Positions 48,413-58,383 of a DNA stretch of 64,000 bases are shown one piece after another. The stretch covers positions 520,264-584,263 of the forward strand of contig NZ_LMEM01000001.1 of the NCBI RefSeq assembly GCF_001426345.1, given 5' to 3'. This stretch comes from Devosia sp. Root436 (GTDB taxonomy: Bacteria; Pseudomonadota; Alphaproteobacteria; Rhizobiales; Devosiaceae). Under the pieces are notes generated by a model that was not told where the DNA came from, ran no database searches, and saw nothing but the letters and a program-made list of their open reading frames with translations. Position 1 is the stretch's first letter, and each line of letters opens with the position of its first letter. The translations under genes were made by a program, and so were the position numbers.

Positions 48413-49819
48413 ATGACGTCCAGCAGTATAGCCTGGCTGCGCAATGACCTGCGCATTGCCGACAACCCCGCCCTGAGCGCGGCGGTTCGCGTGGGCGAGA
48501 CGACGCTTGCCGTCTATGTCCACGAGACCACCCCAGGAGTGCGGCCACCCGGCGCGGCGGCGCGCTGGTGGCTGCATTGCAGCCTCGAAGCGCTCAAGGT
48601 GGCGCTGGCGGAACGCGGCATAAAGCTGGTCGTACGAGATGGCGATGCAACGGAGGTTCTGCCCGGCCTTGCTGCCGAGCACGGCGCAGGATCGGTGTTC
48701 TGGAACCGCCGCTATGCGCCGGGCGAGCGCGGCGCCGATGCCGCGATCAAGGCGCGGCTCAGGGCAGATGGCGTCGCAGTCGAGTCCTTTGCCGGCAATG
48801 TTTTGGTCGAACCCTGGGAGATCGCCACGGGACAGGGCAAGCCGTATTCCGTCTTCACGCCGTTCTGGAATACACTGCGGGACATGCCGATCGCGCAGCC
48901 ACAGCGGCGACCGGATGCGGCGAAGCCGGTGAAAGCGGCCGAAGGTGACGGCGGCTATACCGCGCCAGCCTGGAGCGCAAAGCTCGCGGCGCATTGGAGC
49001 ATCGGCGAAACCTGGGCGCGGGAGCGGCTCGATGACTTCCTCGACCGGCAACTCGACGATTATGCCCAGGGGCGCGACGTTCCCAGCCAGGATGCGACCT
49101 CGCGGCTGTCGCCACATCTGCGCTTCGGGGAGATTTCTGCTCGGCAGGTGTGGCACGCGGCCCAGGCCGTGGCGCATGCCGACCACGGCAAGCAGGCGGC
49201 CGTGGGCAAGTTCCTGTCGGAACTGGCCTGGCGCGACTTCAGCTACCACCAGCTCTACCATCGCGCCGATATCGCCACCGTGCCGATGCAGAGCAAATAT
49301 GCCGGTATGGACTGGCGGCGCGCCGACAAGGACCTGAAAGCCTGGCAGCGCGGGCAGACTGGTCTGCCAATCATCGATGCGGGCATGCGCGAGCTTTGGC
49401 AAACCGGCTACATGCAAAACCGGGTGCGCATGCTGGTGGCTTCGCTGCTGGCCAAGAACCTGTTGATCGATTGGCGGCTGGGCGAGCAATGGTTCTGGGA
49501 CTGTCTGGTCGATGGCGACGTGGCGAACAATCCGGCAAGCTGGCAATGGGTGGCGGGCAGCGGGCTCGATGCGGCGCCCTATTTCCGCATCTTCAATGCG
49601 GTCTCGCAGGGCGAGCGCTTCGACGCGCAAGGCGACTACGTGCGGCGCTGGGTGCCGGAACTCGCCGGCCTGCCCGACAAATGGCTCCACCAGCCGGCCG
49701 AAGCGCCGCGTGAGGTGCTTGAGCAGGCCGGCGTGCGGATCGGGCAGACCTATCCGCGGCCGATCGTCGACCTCAAGGCGAGCCGCATTCGGGCTCTTGA
49801 GGCGGCGGGGCGACTGTAG
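48413..49819 (+). CDS. phrB: Deoxyribodipyrimidine photolyase
   Basis: A 468-residue light-driven DNA-repair flavoenzyme of the CPD class I type. Residues 1-~130 are the alpha/beta antenna domain (SSIAWLRNDLRIADNPALSAA), and the C-terminal half is the FAD domain with SRLSPHLRFGEIS, LAWRDFSYH, GQTGLPIIDAGMRELWQTGYMQNRVRM and WFWDCLVDGD. The ATG at 48413 has GGAG 7 nt upstream. No LexA box is visible. Confidence 0.94.
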   Translation: MTSSSIAWLRNDLRIADNPALSAAVRVGETTLAVYVHETTPGVRPPGAAARWWLHCSLEALKVALAERGIKLVVRDGDATEVLPGLAAEHGAGSVFWNRRYAPGERGADAAIKARLRADGVAVESFAGNVLVEPWEIATGQGKPYSVFTPFWNTLRDMPIAQPQRRPDAAKPVKAAEGDGGYTAPAWSAKLAAHWSIGETWARERLDDFLDRQLDDYAQGRDVPSQDATSRLSPHLRFGEISARQVWHAAQAVAHADHGKQAAVGKFLSELAWRDFSYHQLYHRADIATVPMQSKYAGMDWRRADKDLKAWQRGQTGLPIIDAGMRELWQTGYMQNRVRMLVASLLAKNLLIDWRLGEQWFWDCLVDGDVANNPASWQWVAGSGLDAAPYFRIFNAVSQGERFDAQGDYVRRWVPELAGLPDKWLHQPAEAPREVLEQAGVRIGQTYPRPIVDLKASRIRALEAAGRL

Positions 49820-49982
49820 CCGCGTGAGACTGGAATGAATTTCTGCCGCCCTGCCGCTGGCAGGCTGGCATTGCGTGGCAAGGGTCGTGCGCGAAAAGCC
49901 TTGCCGGGTGAGGCGGTTAAGGCTTGCCGGCGAACGGGCGCACACCTAGCATAAGTCTTTCATCGACCTTCCAGATTGATCC

Positions 49983-51026
49983 ATGTCCAAGCACGAAGAC
50001 CTGATTTCCGCCATCGGCAATACGCCGCTGATCCGCCTCAACCGGGTGTCCGAACTGACCGGCTGCGAAATCTGGGGCAAGGCGGAATTTCTCAATCCGG
50101 GCCAATCGGTGAAGGATCGGGCGGCGCTCTTCATCATCCATGACGCGGTGAAATCGGGCACGCTCAAGCCGGGCGGCACCATTGTCGAGGGCACGGCCGG
50201 CAATACCGGCATCGGGCTGACGCTGGTGGCCAATTCGCTGGGCTTCAAATCGGTGATCGTCATCCCCGATACGCAGAGCCAGGAAAAGAAGGATGCGCTG
50301 CGTCTATACGGCGCCGAGCTGATCGAGGTTCCGGCCAAGCCCTACAAGAACCCCAACAACTATATCAAGATTTCCGGGCGGCTGGCCGAGAAGCTCAATC
50401 GCGAACTGCCCGGCGGCGCGGTCTGGGCCAACCAGTTCGACAATACGTCCAACAAGCGGGCGCATGTGGAAACCACCGGGCCGGAAATCTGGCAGCAGAC
50501 GGGTGGCCGGATCGACGGCTTCATCTGCGCCGTGGGCTCGGGTGGGACGCTGGCCGGCGTGGCCGAGGCACTGCGGGCGCGCAATCCGGATGTGAAGATC
50601 GGGCTTGCCGATCCCGAGGGCGCGGCGCTCTACAATTTCTACGCCAATGGGGAGCTCAAATCCTCGGGCAATTCGATCACCGAAGGCATCGGTCAGGGAC
50701 GCATCACGGCGAACCTGGAAGGGCTGGCCGTGGACAATCCCTACCAGATTCCCGATGCCGAGGCCCTGCCCTACATTTTCGACCTGCTCGAACATGAGGG
50801 CCTATGTCTGGGCGGATCGAGCGCCATCAACATTGCCGGGGCGGTGCGCATGGCGCGCGACCTGGGGCCGGGCAAGACCATCGTCACCGTGCTGTGTGAC
50901 TATGGCAACCGCTACGCGAGCAAGATTTTCAACCCGGAGTTTTTGCACGGCAAGGGCTTGCCGGTGCCTGGCTGGCTCGAAGGGCGCACGCCGATCGATA
51001 TTTCTGGTGTGATCGAGGCGGAGTAG
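49983..51026 (+). CDS. cysK: Cysteine synthase
   Basis: A 347-residue PLP enzyme making cysteine from O-acetylserine and sulfide. Lys44 in NPGQSVKDRAAL is the PLP Schiff base. The substrate loop reads GTAGNTG instead of the common TSGNTG, placing it in the subgroup of longer cysteine synthases (DNTSNKRAH also typical). It lies after photolyase and before a repeat and cls. Confidence 0.9.
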   Translation: MSKHEDLISAIGNTPLIRLNRVSELTGCEIWGKAEFLNPGQSVKDRAALFIIHDAVKSGTLKPGGTIVEGTAGNTGIGLTLVANSLGFKSVIVIPDTQSQEKKDALRLYGAELIEVPAKPYKNPNNYIKISGRLAEKLNRELPGGAVWANQFDNTSNKRAHVETTGPEIWQQTGGRIDGFICAVGSGGTLAGVAEALRARNPDVKIGLADPEGAALYNFYANGELKSSGNSITEGIGQGRITANLEGLAVDNPYQIPDAEALPYIFDLLEHEGLCLGGSSAINIAGAVRMARDLGPGKTIVTVLCDYGNRYASKIFNPEFLHGKGLPVPGWLEGRTPIDISGVIEAE

Positions 51027-51036
51027 CGGTCCGTTT

Positions 51037-51190
51037 CCTTCTCCCCTTGCGGGAGCCCCGAAGGGGCGGATGAGGGGTCGCTTCCTCAGGCCTTGAAGCA
51101 TGGAGAGCGCAGAGGAGCGCAGACCCCTCACCCGGTTCTGCCGCCGAACGCGGAAGAACCACCCTCTCCCTCGAGGGAGAGGGAAAGGCG
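51037..51190. repeat. Palindromic intergenic repeat, CTCACCC family
   Basis: Inner arms GATGAGGGGTC (51069-51079) and GACCCCTCACC (51122-51132), with outer hairpins CTCCCCTTGCGGGAG and CCTCTCCCTCGAGGGAGAGG. It fills the gap between cysK and cls. Confidence 0.7.
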
Positions 51191-51245
51191 CCATTGTTCA
51201 AACGTGCCACGCTGATAGAGTGACGGCCTCACGACTCCGGGGCAC

Positions 51246-52700
51246 ATGTTGATCGGTATCGAGTATTATCTGGGTACGCTGCTGGCCGAGTTGCATATCG
51301 TGGCGGCCATCCTGGCGGCGATCTATGTGCTGGCCTTTGTCTGCGCAGTCCGCGAGATCATGAATTCGCGCACGTCGCAGGGGTCCATCGCCTGGATCCT
51401 GGCGCTGGCGCTGCTGCCCCTGCCCACCGTGCTGCTCTACCTGCTGTTCGGGTGGAAGGCGTTTGACGATTATGCCACCGACCGCATCCGCAATGGCCGC
51501 GCGGCGCGTCCTTTGCGCGCCAAGGACCTGGCGCTGATCGACCGGGAAACCAGCCACAGATGGCCGGTGCAGGTGAAGGTGTCGGAAGTGCCGTTTCTCA
51601 ACGGCAACGATGTGGAACTGCTGGTGGATGGGCGGGCGACCTTCGACTCGATCTTCGAGGGCATTGCGCGGGCCAAGGAATACCTGCTGGTACAGTTCTA
51701 CATCGTGCGGGACGATGCGCTGGGCCAGGAACTGGCGGAAAGGCTGATCGAGCGGGCCAATGCCGGGGTGAAGGTCTACCTGCTCTATGACGATATCGGC
51801 AGCACCGGGATGCCCAAACGCTACCGGGCCGAATTGCGCAAGGCCGGCATCAAGGTGGCGGGCTTCAACCAGCGGCACAAATTCCTGCGCGTCTATGGCC
51901 CGACGCGGATCAACTATCGCAACCACCGCAAGATCGTGGTGGTGGATGGCGAGCACGCCTGGGTAGGCGGGCACAATGTGGGCGTGGAATATCTCGGCGA
52001 GAACCAGCGCTTCGGGCGCTGGCGCGATACGCATGTGCGGGTTTCGGGACCGGCGGCCCTGGGGTGCGCGCTGCTGTTCCGCGAGGATTGGGAATGGGCG
52101 ACCGGCGAGGAGCTGCCCGCGGTGCCGCCCGAGGACGTGGCGACGCCGGGCGACCAGCCGGTGCTGGTGATGGGGAGCGGGCCGGCGGACAAGCTGGAAG
52201 AATGCGCCATCGCCTTTACCGACATTATCGGGCGGGCGCGGGACCGCATCTGGATCGTCAGCCCGTATTTCGTGCCCGATACCGATATCCGCACGGCACT
52301 CTATGCGGCCAAGCTGCGGGGCGTGGATGTGCGGGTAATGCTGCCCAACGAGCCCGACCACAAGCTGGTGTGGCTCGCCAGCATCGCCCATGCTGACGCC
52401 ATGATCGAGCATGGCGTTGCCATCTATCGCTACCAGGACGGGTTTCTGCACCAGAAGGTGGTGCTGATGGACGACCAGATCGCTTCCATCGGCAGCGTCA
52501 ATTTCGACAACCGCTCCTTTGCCATCAATTTCGAGATCACGTTGTGGTTTGCCGACCAGCAGACCATCGCCAATGTCGAGACCATGCTGGTGGAGGATTT
52601 CAAGCTTTGCCGCCAGGTCGACATGACCGAGGTCAAGGGCCGCTCGCTGACCATGCGCTTCCTGACCCAGGCCGCGCGCCTGTTCTCCCCCCTGCTCTGA
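51246..52700 (+). CDS. cls: Cardiolipin synthase, phospholipase D type
   Basis: A 484-residue inner-membrane enzyme that makes cardiolipin. Two N-terminal TM helices (~10-65) precede two PLD catalytic motifs: NHRKIVVVDG and FLHQKVVLMDDQIASIGSVNFDNRS (HxKxxxxD). The AlaX gene follows after 12 nt, so both may be co-transcribed. Confidence 0.95.
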   Translation: MLIGIEYYLGTLLAELHIVAAILAAIYVLAFVCAVREIMNSRTSQGSIAWILALALLPLPTVLLYLLFGWKAFDDYATDRIRNGRAARPLRAKDLALIDRETSHRWPVQVKVSEVPFLNGNDVELLVDGRATFDSIFEGIARAKEYLLVQFYIVRDDALGQELAERLIERANAGVKVYLLYDDIGSTGMPKRYRAELRKAGIKVAGFNQRHKFLRVYGPTRINYRNHRKIVVVDGEHAWVGGHNVGVEYLGENQRFGRWRDTHVRVSGPAALGCALLFREDWEWATGEELPAVPPEDVATPGDQPVLVMGSGPADKLEECAIAFTDIIGRARDRIWIVSPYFVPDTDIRTALYAAKLRGVDVRVMLPNEPDHKLVWLASIAHADAMIEHGVAIYRYQDGFLHQKVVLMDDQIASIGSVNFDNRSFAINFEITLWFADQQTIANVETMLVEDFKLCRQVDMTEVKGRSLTMRFLTQAARLFSPLL

Positions 52701-52712
52701 GATTTTTCTGCC

Positions 52713-53429
52713 ATGACCGAATTCCTGTTCCGCGACGACAGCTATCTGCAATCGACTTCCGCCAAGGTGGTTGAAGTGACCGGGGACGGTGGTATCGTGC
52801 TCGACCGGACGGTGTTCTATGCCGCCTCGGGCGGGCAGCCGGGCGACAATGGGACGATCAGGCGGGCCGATGGGTCGGCCATAGCTATCGCGGCGGCCAT
52901 TCATCCCGAGGGCGACAAGACGCGGATCGTGCATGTGCCGGCGGAGGGTCAGGGCACGGTGGCGGTGAGTGAGGCCGTGACGGCCGATATCGACTGGGCG
53001 CGGCGCTATCGGCTGATGCGGATGCACACGGCCTTGCACCTGCTGTCGGTGGTGTTTGCCTTCCCGGTGACGGGCGGCTCGGTGGGCGAGGACAAGGGGC
53101 GCCTCGATTTCGACATGCCCGAAGTGCCCGAGGACCTGCCGGCGCTGGAAGCGGCGCTCAATGGACTAGTGGCGGGCGATCATGCGGTGACGCAGGAATG
53201 GATCACCGATGCCGAAATGGCTGCCAATCCGGACCTGATCAAGACGATGAATGTGAAACCGCCAATGGGCCAGGGCCGCGTACGGCTGATCCGCATCGGC
53301 GACGTGGATTTGCAGCCCTGCGGCGGCACGCATGTCAGAAATACGCAGGAAATCGGCAGGCTTGCCCTCGGCAAGATCGAGAAAAAGGGCAAGCAGAACC
53401 GGCGCGTGAGCGTGGTTTTCGTGGAGTAA
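52713..53429 (+). CDS. Alanyl-tRNA editing protein AlaX
   Basis: A 238-residue free-standing relative of the AlaRS editing domain that removes serine or glycine from mischarged tRNA-Ala. Zinc ligands are intact: the HxxxH pair in MHTALHLL and the C-x3-H site in CGGTHVRN. An N-terminal beta domain (VFYAASGGQPGDNG) is the mark of medium-size AlaX. Confidence 0.92.
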   Translation: MTEFLFRDDSYLQSTSAKVVEVTGDGGIVLDRTVFYAASGGQPGDNGTIRRADGSAIAIAAAIHPEGDKTRIVHVPAEGQGTVAVSEAVTADIDWARRYRLMRMHTALHLLSVVFAFPVTGGSVGEDKGRLDFDMPEVPEDLPALEAALNGLVAGDHAVTQEWITDAEMAANPDLIKTMNVKPPMGQGRVRLIRIGDVDLQPCGGTHVRNTQEIGRLALGKIEKKGKQNRRVSVVFVE

Positions 53430-53464
53430 ATGAACTCGCAACCGTCTCCTGACTCGCGGAGAGA

Positions 53465-53550
53465 TACCCCCACCCTGCTCGATTCAACGGACTTAGCTGA
53501 CGCTAAGTCCTATCTCGCTTCCCTCCCCAAAAGGGGGAGGGTGGCAGACT
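53465..53550. repeat. Intergenic hairpins with GACTTAGC stem
   Basis: Stem GGACTTAGC/GCTAAGTCC (53489-53497, 53502-53510) and a flanking CCCTCCCC/GGGGAGGG hairpin (53521-53541). It separates the convergent AlaX and binding-protein genes, probably helping to end both transcripts. Confidence 0.65.
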
Positions 53551-53573
53551 GAGAGCCTCGTGTAGGGCTCAAG

Positions 53574-54635
53574 TCAGCGCACCGGCGGGGCGTAGAGCTG
53601 GCCGCCATTGGTCCAGAGGGCATTCTGGCCGCGCAGCAGGGCCGCACCGGTTTGCGGACCGAAATGGCGGTCGTAGAGCTCGCCGTAATTGCCGACGGCG
53701 CGCAGTACATCAGCCATGAAGGACGGCCTCAACCCGAGCGCGGTGCCGAAATCGCCCTCGACGCCGAGGATACGGCGCACGGCCGGGGTGCGGGCGGCGA
53801 GCAGGGAATCGACATTGGCCTGGGTGATGCCGACTTCCTCGGCATTGATCAGGGTAAACAGGGTCCAGCGGACGATGTCGAACCACTGCGTGTCGCCCTC
53901 GCGGACCACGGGGCCGAGCAATTCCTTGGAGATGCGCTCGGGCAGGATGCGGTGGGCGGAAGGGTCGGGCAGCGCGCGGCGGATAGCCTGGAGCTGGCGG
54001 CCAGAGGCGGAAACGGCCTGGCACAGGCCAGCCTGGTAGGCCACGGCCAGATCGGCGACATCCTCGTAGGGGACCTCGGTATAGCTGGCCTGGTTGACGA
54101 AGAAGAATTCCTGGATGCGCTCCAGTTCCTCGCCCCCATCGATGACGCAGACGCTGACATTGTCGAGTTCGAAGGCGGAAACGGCGCCGAGCGCCTGCGG
54201 CACGAGGAAGGCCTGGCCATCGAAGAAGGCAGTGCCGACATAGGCGGCGCCATAGAGGGTGTCGCGGCGCTCGGTCCAGGGGCCGTTGCGGGTCAGCACG
54301 TCGACCATGCCGGTCTGCAGCGGCGCGAAGCGGGTTTCGCCGCGCAAGGCCCGGAACTCGATCTTTTCGGGATCGCCGAATACGGCGGCGGCGATGCCCC
54401 GGCAGAGATCGACGTCAAAGCCCGACCAGCGGCCCTGGGCGTCCTGCTGGGCAAAACCGGGCAGCGGATTGGTGGCGCCGCATATCAGGAAGCCGCGCTC
54501 GCGCACGGCATCGAGGGTCTGGGCGGCAGCCGGAGCGACGGCGAGCGTCAGCGCGCAGGCAAAGCCTGCTGCCAAAGACAGCAATCGCTTGAAAAATCTG
54601 CTCAAAACCGGCGGCTTCCCTTGCCTTCTCGCCAC
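53574..54635 (-). CDS. Amino-acid ABC transporter binding protein (second AapJ-like)
   Basis: A 353-residue periplasmic binding protein of the AapJ/general L-amino-acid class: signal peptide (FKRLLSLAAGFACALTLAVAPAAAQ), then TLDAVRERGFLICGATNPLPGF, a domain with a GFDVDLCRGIAAAVFGD motif, and the tail ALWTNGGQLYAPPVR. It resembles the aapJ product at the start of the operon. Start uncertain: GTG at 54635 or TTG at 54602 (GGGAAG upstream). It lies downstream of aapP behind a strong palindrome. Confidence 0.88.
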   Translation of the reverse strand: MARRQGKPPVLSRFFKRLLSLAAGFACALTLAVAPAAAQTLDAVRERGFLICGATNPLPGFAQQDAQGRWSGFDVDLCRGIAAAVFGDPEKIEFRALRGETRFAPLQTGMVDVLTRNGPWTERRDTLYGAAYVGTAFFDGQAFLVPQALGAVSAFELDNVSVCVIDGGEELERIQEFFFVNQASYTEVPYEDVADLAVAYQAGLCQAVSASGRQLQAIRRALPDPSAHRILPERISKELLGPVVREGDTQWFDIVRWTLFTLINAEEVGITQANVDSLLAARTPAVRRILGVEGDFGTALGLRPSFMADVLRAVGNYGELYDRHFGPQTGAALLRGQNALWTNGGQLYAPPVR

Positions 54636-54751
54636 ATATTGGCAGGCCGGGAGGCAGGGTCAAGCCGGAGGGCGGATTGCCTGTGCATAGAAGGCACCGG
54701 GTATGCGGGACACCTGGGCCATTCGGGCATAGCCCTCATGGCCTAGGACCC

Positions 54752-54778
54752 TAAAATCGCGCCACCGGCGCGATTTTA
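54752..54778 (-). terminator. Perfect palindrome after aapP
   Basis: Perfect 12-bp arms TAAAATCGCGCC/GGCGCGATTTTA with a 3-nt loop. The T-rich arm ends make it a plausible bidirectional terminator that separates the aap operon from the second binding-protein gene. Confidence 0.75.
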
Positions 54779-54794
54779 CCCTGTGGGCCGGCTC

Positions 54795-55592
54795 CTAGTG
54801 CAGTATCTGGCTGAGGAAGAGCTTGGTGCGCTCGTGCTGCGGGTTGGAGAAGAAGGCCTCGGGCTCGTTCTGCTCGATGATCTGACCCTGATCCATGAAG
54901 ATGACGCGATTGGCCACCTGGCGCGCAAAGCCCATTTCGTGGGTCACGCAGAGCATGGTCATGCCGTCTTCGGCCAGGGAGATCATCACTTCGAGCACTT
55001 CCTTGACCATTTCGGGGTCGAGGGCCGAGGTCGGTTCATCGAACAGCATGATGCGCGGCTGCATGCAGAGCGAACGCGCGATGGCAACGCGCTGCTGCTG
55101 GCCGCCCGAAAGCTGGCCGGGGAACTTGTTGGCCTGCTCGGGAATCTTGACCCGCTCGAGATAGTGCATGGCGGTCGCCTCGGCCTCGGCCTTGGGAATG
55201 CCGCGCACCCAGATCGGGGCGAGCGTGAGGTTCTGCAGAATGGTCAGATGCGGGAAGAGGTTGAAGTGCTGGAACACCATGCCCACTTCGCGGCGCACCT
55301 CGTCGATGCGCTTGAGGTCAGCGGTCAGCTCGGTGCCATTGACGATGATCTGGCCTTCCTGATGCTCTTCCAGCCGGTTGATGCAGCGGATGAGCGTCGA
55401 CTTGCCGGAGCCCGAGGGGCCGGCGATGACGATGCGCTCGCCCTCCATCACCTTGAGGTTGATGTCGCGCAGCACATGGAAGTCGGCATACCACTTGTGC
55501 ATGCCGATAACCTCGATGGCCACGTTGGTATCGGAAATCTGCATTGTAGAGCGCGCGGTTGGCGCGCCGGTAGTTTCGGAAACCTGAGACAT
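54795..55592 (-). CDS. aapP: General L-amino-acid ABC transporter ATPase
   Basis: A 265-residue polar amino-acid importer ATPase: Walker [11 protein letters not shown]-loop [13 protein letters not shown], signature [14 protein letters not shown], Walker [13 protein letters not shown] and H-loop VTHEMGFAR. The ATG at 55592 has an AAGAGG element upstream; a longer reading reaches into aapM and is unlikely. Last gene of the aapJQMP array. Confidence 0.95.
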   Translation of the reverse strand: MSQVSETTGAPTARSTMQISDTNVAIEVIGMHKWYADFHVLRDINLKVMEGERIVIAGPSGSGKSTLIRCINRLEEHQEGQIIVNGTELTADLKRIDEVRREVGMVFQHFNLFPHLTILQNLTLAPIWVRGIPKAEAEATAMHYLERVKIPEQANKFPGQLSGGQQQRVAIARSLCMQPRIMLFDEPTSALDPEMVKEVLEVMISLAEDGMTMLCVTHEMGFARQVANRVIFMDQGQIIEQNEPEAFFSNPQHERTKLFLSQILH

Positions 55593-55597
55593 TGGAA

Positions 55598-56725
55598 CTA
55601 CCTCTTGTAGCCAGTATTGAGACGGCGCTCCATGAAGATGGAATAGCGCGACATGCTGAAGCAGAAGACCCAGAACACCATGGCGGCGAACAGGTAGCCG
55701 GTGGTGGCCGTATTGGCGGACTGCCATTCGAGCGCGGTATCGTTCTTGGTCTTTACCGCTTCGAGCAGGTCTTTCATGCCCACGATGTAGACGAGCGATG
55801 TATCCTTGAAGAGCGCGATGAAGCTGTTCACGATGCCCGGAATCACATGCTTGAGGGCCTGGGGCAGGATGATGAAATACATCCGCTGCCAGTAACTGAG
55901 ACCGAGCGACGCACCCGCCTCATATTGCCCGCGTGGGATGGCCTGGAGGCCACCGCGCACCACTTCGGCCATATAGGCAGAGGTGAACAGCGTCACCCCG
56001 ACAAGGGCACGCAGGAATTTGTCGATGGTCATGCCCTGGGGCATGAACAACGGCAGCATGATCGACGCCATGAACAGCACGCTGATCAGCGGCACGGCGC
56101 GAACCAGCTCGATGAAGCCGATGCAGAGTGTCTTGATCACAGGCATCTTGGATTGCCGCCCCAGCGCCAGGATGATGCCCAGCGGGAAGGACAGGGTAAT
56201 GCCGACCACCGAAATGATGAGGGTGACCAAGAGGCCGCCCCACTTCTCCGTCGGGATCGGCATGAGACCGAAGACCCCGCCGGCCAGCAGGAAATAGCTG
56301 ACCACCGGATAGGCGAAGAGGAACAGCACGGCATTGGTGCGCTTGAACGGCACTTTGGGGATCAGCAGCGGAATGAGCAAAGCCGCGCCGAGGGCGAAGA
56401 CGATGTTGGGACGCCACTGCTGGGGGATGTCGTAGAAGCCGTAGATGAAGAATTCCATCTCGCTGCTGATATAGGCCCAGCAGGCGCCGGCATTCTCCAT
56501 GCGACATTCCTCGACCGTCCCCGAGGGGCCGACCGCGTGGCCGATGAAGAAGTTGTAGAGCGGCGGGACGATCCAGAGGAGGAAGACGACGCCCAGCACC
56601 GTGAGCACGCCATCGAGGGGTGTGGCGAACAGGTTCTTCTGCGCCCAGGCAATCGCACCACTGGTGCGATTTGGCGCGGGCTTGGCATCAACCATGTCTG
56701 CACGAACGAATCCGATATCGGTCAT
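55598..56725 (-). CDS. aapM: General L-amino-acid ABC transporter permease AapM
   Basis: A 375-residue membrane protein: an N-terminal helix pair with a periplasmic loop that contains the Cys pair ([12 protein letters not shown]), then the transport core with the EAA loop ([29 protein letters not shown]). The partner of aapQ. Only 5 nt separate it from aapP. Confidence 0.94.
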   Translation of the reverse strand: MTDIGFVRADMVDAKPAPNRTSGAIAWAQKNLFATPLDGVLTVLGVVFLLWIVPPLYNFFIGHAVGPSGTVEECRMENAGACWAYISSEMEFFIYGFYDIPQQWRPNIVFALGAALLIPLLIPKVPFKRTNAVLFLFAYPVVSYFLLAGGVFGLMPIPTEKWGGLLVTLIISVVGITLSFPLGIILALGRQSKMPVIKTLCIGFIELVRAVPLISVLFMASIMLPLFMPQGMTIDKFLRALVGVTLFTSAYMAEVVRGGLQAIPRGQYEAGASLGLSYWQRMYFIILPQALKHVIPGIVNSFIALFKDTSLVYIVGMKDLLEAVKTKNDTALEWQSANTATTGYLFAAMVFWVFCFSMSRYSIFMERRLNTGYKR

Positions 56726-56734
56726 GGCGGGCTC

Positions 56735-58273
56735 CTACCTTTCCACCAGACTGACGCGGGCGTTGTACCAATTCATGATCAACGAGGTCAGCAACGAAAA
56801 GATGAGATAGACCAGCATGGTCAGCGCGATACATTCGATGGCGCGTCCGGTCTGATTGAGGGCCGTCCCTGCGAAGACGTTGACCAACTCGGGATAGCCG
56901 ATGGCGGCGCCGAGCGAGGAGTTCTTCGTGAGGTTGAGATACTGGCTGGTCAGCGGCGGGATGATGACCCGCATGGCCTGGGGTACGATGACCAGCCGCA
57001 GCCGGTCCCCTTCCTTGAGGCCAAGCGACTGGGCCGCTTCGGTCTGACCCTTGTTGACGGCCTGGATGCCGGCCCGCACCGTTTCGGCGATGAAGGACGC
57101 CGTGTAGATGGTGAGGCCGAAGGCGAGCGCGACAAATTCAGGCGGCAATTGCAGACCACCAACGAAATTAAAGCGCTGCAGGACCGGAACTTCAAAGGCC
57201 AGTGTCGCGCCACTCAGCCAATAGACCAGGGCCGGCGCGCCAATCACGATCACCGCCATCAGTGCCAGGGGAAAGCGCGCCTCGCTGGGCGGGCGTTCCA
57301 GCGCGCCGGTATAGACGACACGGGCGATGACCAGTGCGACGGCCGCGCCCAGCACGGTGACGAAGAGCGAGGGCAACCAGGAGAACATGCTGCCCAGCGC
57401 CGTATCGAGCACCAGGAAGGCAATGACGAAGCTCAGCACGCCCCGCGTCAGCGCCGCAAAGCGCGTGACCGACAAGGCAGCCAGCAAGACAGCCAGGATC
57501 GCCGCCAGCACGGGTGCATTGGAGATCGGAAAGATCACCGCGAACAGCACCAGCAGTGCAGCAAAGGCAATGAGGAAGGTGACGAAAGCATCGGCAGCTT
57601 TACCGGCCAGCACGACCTGGCGCGGATAATGGCCGGTCAGCGTGCGGGTGCGCATCGCCCAGACACTCAAGGCGGTCGCCACCACGACGGCAATGCCGAA
57701 GGTGATCATGACCCAGGCGAATTCCTGGTCCGGCGTCGGCCGCGGCACCATCAGGCCGCGCTGGTTGATGAAGATGTCAAAGGGCAGAGCCAGTGACTCG
57801 CGCACGGCCGGCATGGCCTTGAGCACCGCGAAGTACCAGAAGAACAGTTGCAGCAGCAGCGGGATGTTACGGATGGTCTCGATATAGACCGTGGCAAGGC
57901 GCGAAATGATGAAATTGCTGGAGAGGCGCGCAATACCAAGCGTAAAGCCCAGCATGGTCGCCAGGATGATGCCGATGAAGGCAACCAGCAGCGTGTTGGT
58001 GATGCCGACAAGAAAGGCTTCCCAATAAAAGGACCCGCGCGACCAGGGCAGCAGGGAGAAGCTGATGTCGAATCCGGCGGTCTTCCAGAGGAAATCGAAG
58101 CCGGTGGTCTTGTTCTGTGCGGCAAGGTTGGCTGCGGTATTGCCGACGATCCAGGCAATGAAGCCAACGAGCAGGCCGGCCACGACGACCTGGTAGATGA
58201 TGCCGCGGATCACCGGGTCGTTGAAAAACGAAACCCTGGGGGCCGCAGCGCGCCCCGTATCAAGTGTGGTCAT
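56735..58273 (-). CDS. aapQ: General L-amino-acid ABC transporter permease AapQ, enlarged
   Basis: A 512-residue permease. The N-terminal part (WIVGNTAANLAAQNKTTGFDFL, IETIRNIPLLLQLFFWYF) and the C-terminal EAA-loop part (ETVRAGIQAVNKGQTEAAQSLGL) are standard AapQ. Between them, residues ~250-360 form an extra stretch with about four more hydrophobic helices, so the protein is ~110 residues longer than rhizobial AapQ (~400). The ATG at 58273 is chosen over an upstream extension. It starts after a hairpin downstream of aapJ. Confidence 0.92.
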   Translation of the reverse strand: MTTLDTGRAAAPRVSFFNDPVIRGIIYQVVVAGLLVGFIAWIVGNTAANLAAQNKTTGFDFLWKTAGFDISFSLLPWSRGSFYWEAFLVGITNTLLVAFIGIILATMLGFTLGIARLSSNFIISRLATVYIETIRNIPLLLQLFFWYFAVLKAMPAVRESLALPFDIFINQRGLMVPRPTPDQEFAWVMITFGIAVVVATALSVWAMRTRTLTGHYPRQVVLAGKAADAFVTFLIAFAALLVLFAVIFPISNAPVLAAILAVLLAALSVTRFAALTRGVLSFVIAFLVLDTALGSMFSWLPSLFVTVLGAAVALVIARVVYTGALERPPSEARFPLALMAVIVIGAPALVYWLSGATLAFEVPVLQRFNFVGGLQLPPEFVALAFGLTIYTASFIAETVRAGIQAVNKGQTEAAQSLGLKEGDRLRLVIVPQAMRVIIPPLTSQYLNLTKNSSLGAAIGYPELVNVFAGTALNQTGRAIECIALTMLVYLIFSLLTSLIMNWYNARVSLVER

Positions 58274-58346
58274 GTGAAAGATGTCCCCAAGCCATGCCGA
58301 CCGCTCCACGCGCCACCCGGGGGCGACGGACAACGGAACAAAAGCA

Positions 58347-58373
58347 CCCGGCGCCCCACAAGGGAGCGCCGGG
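58347..58373 (-). terminator. Hairpin between aapJ and aapQ
   Basis: Stem CCCGGCGC/GCGCCGGG with an 11-nt loop that can pair further; followed on the minus strand by TGCTTTTGTT. It is a partial terminator or mRNA-stabilising hairpin giving more binding protein than permease, as is common after binding-protein genes. Confidence 0.65.
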
Positions 58374-58383
58374 CCTGTTCAGC

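Noticed and set aside
51198-53039. 613-codon open frame antisense to cls and AlaX
   Set aside because: The sense genes have intact catalytic motifs; the antisense protein is His/Arg/Gln-rich noise.
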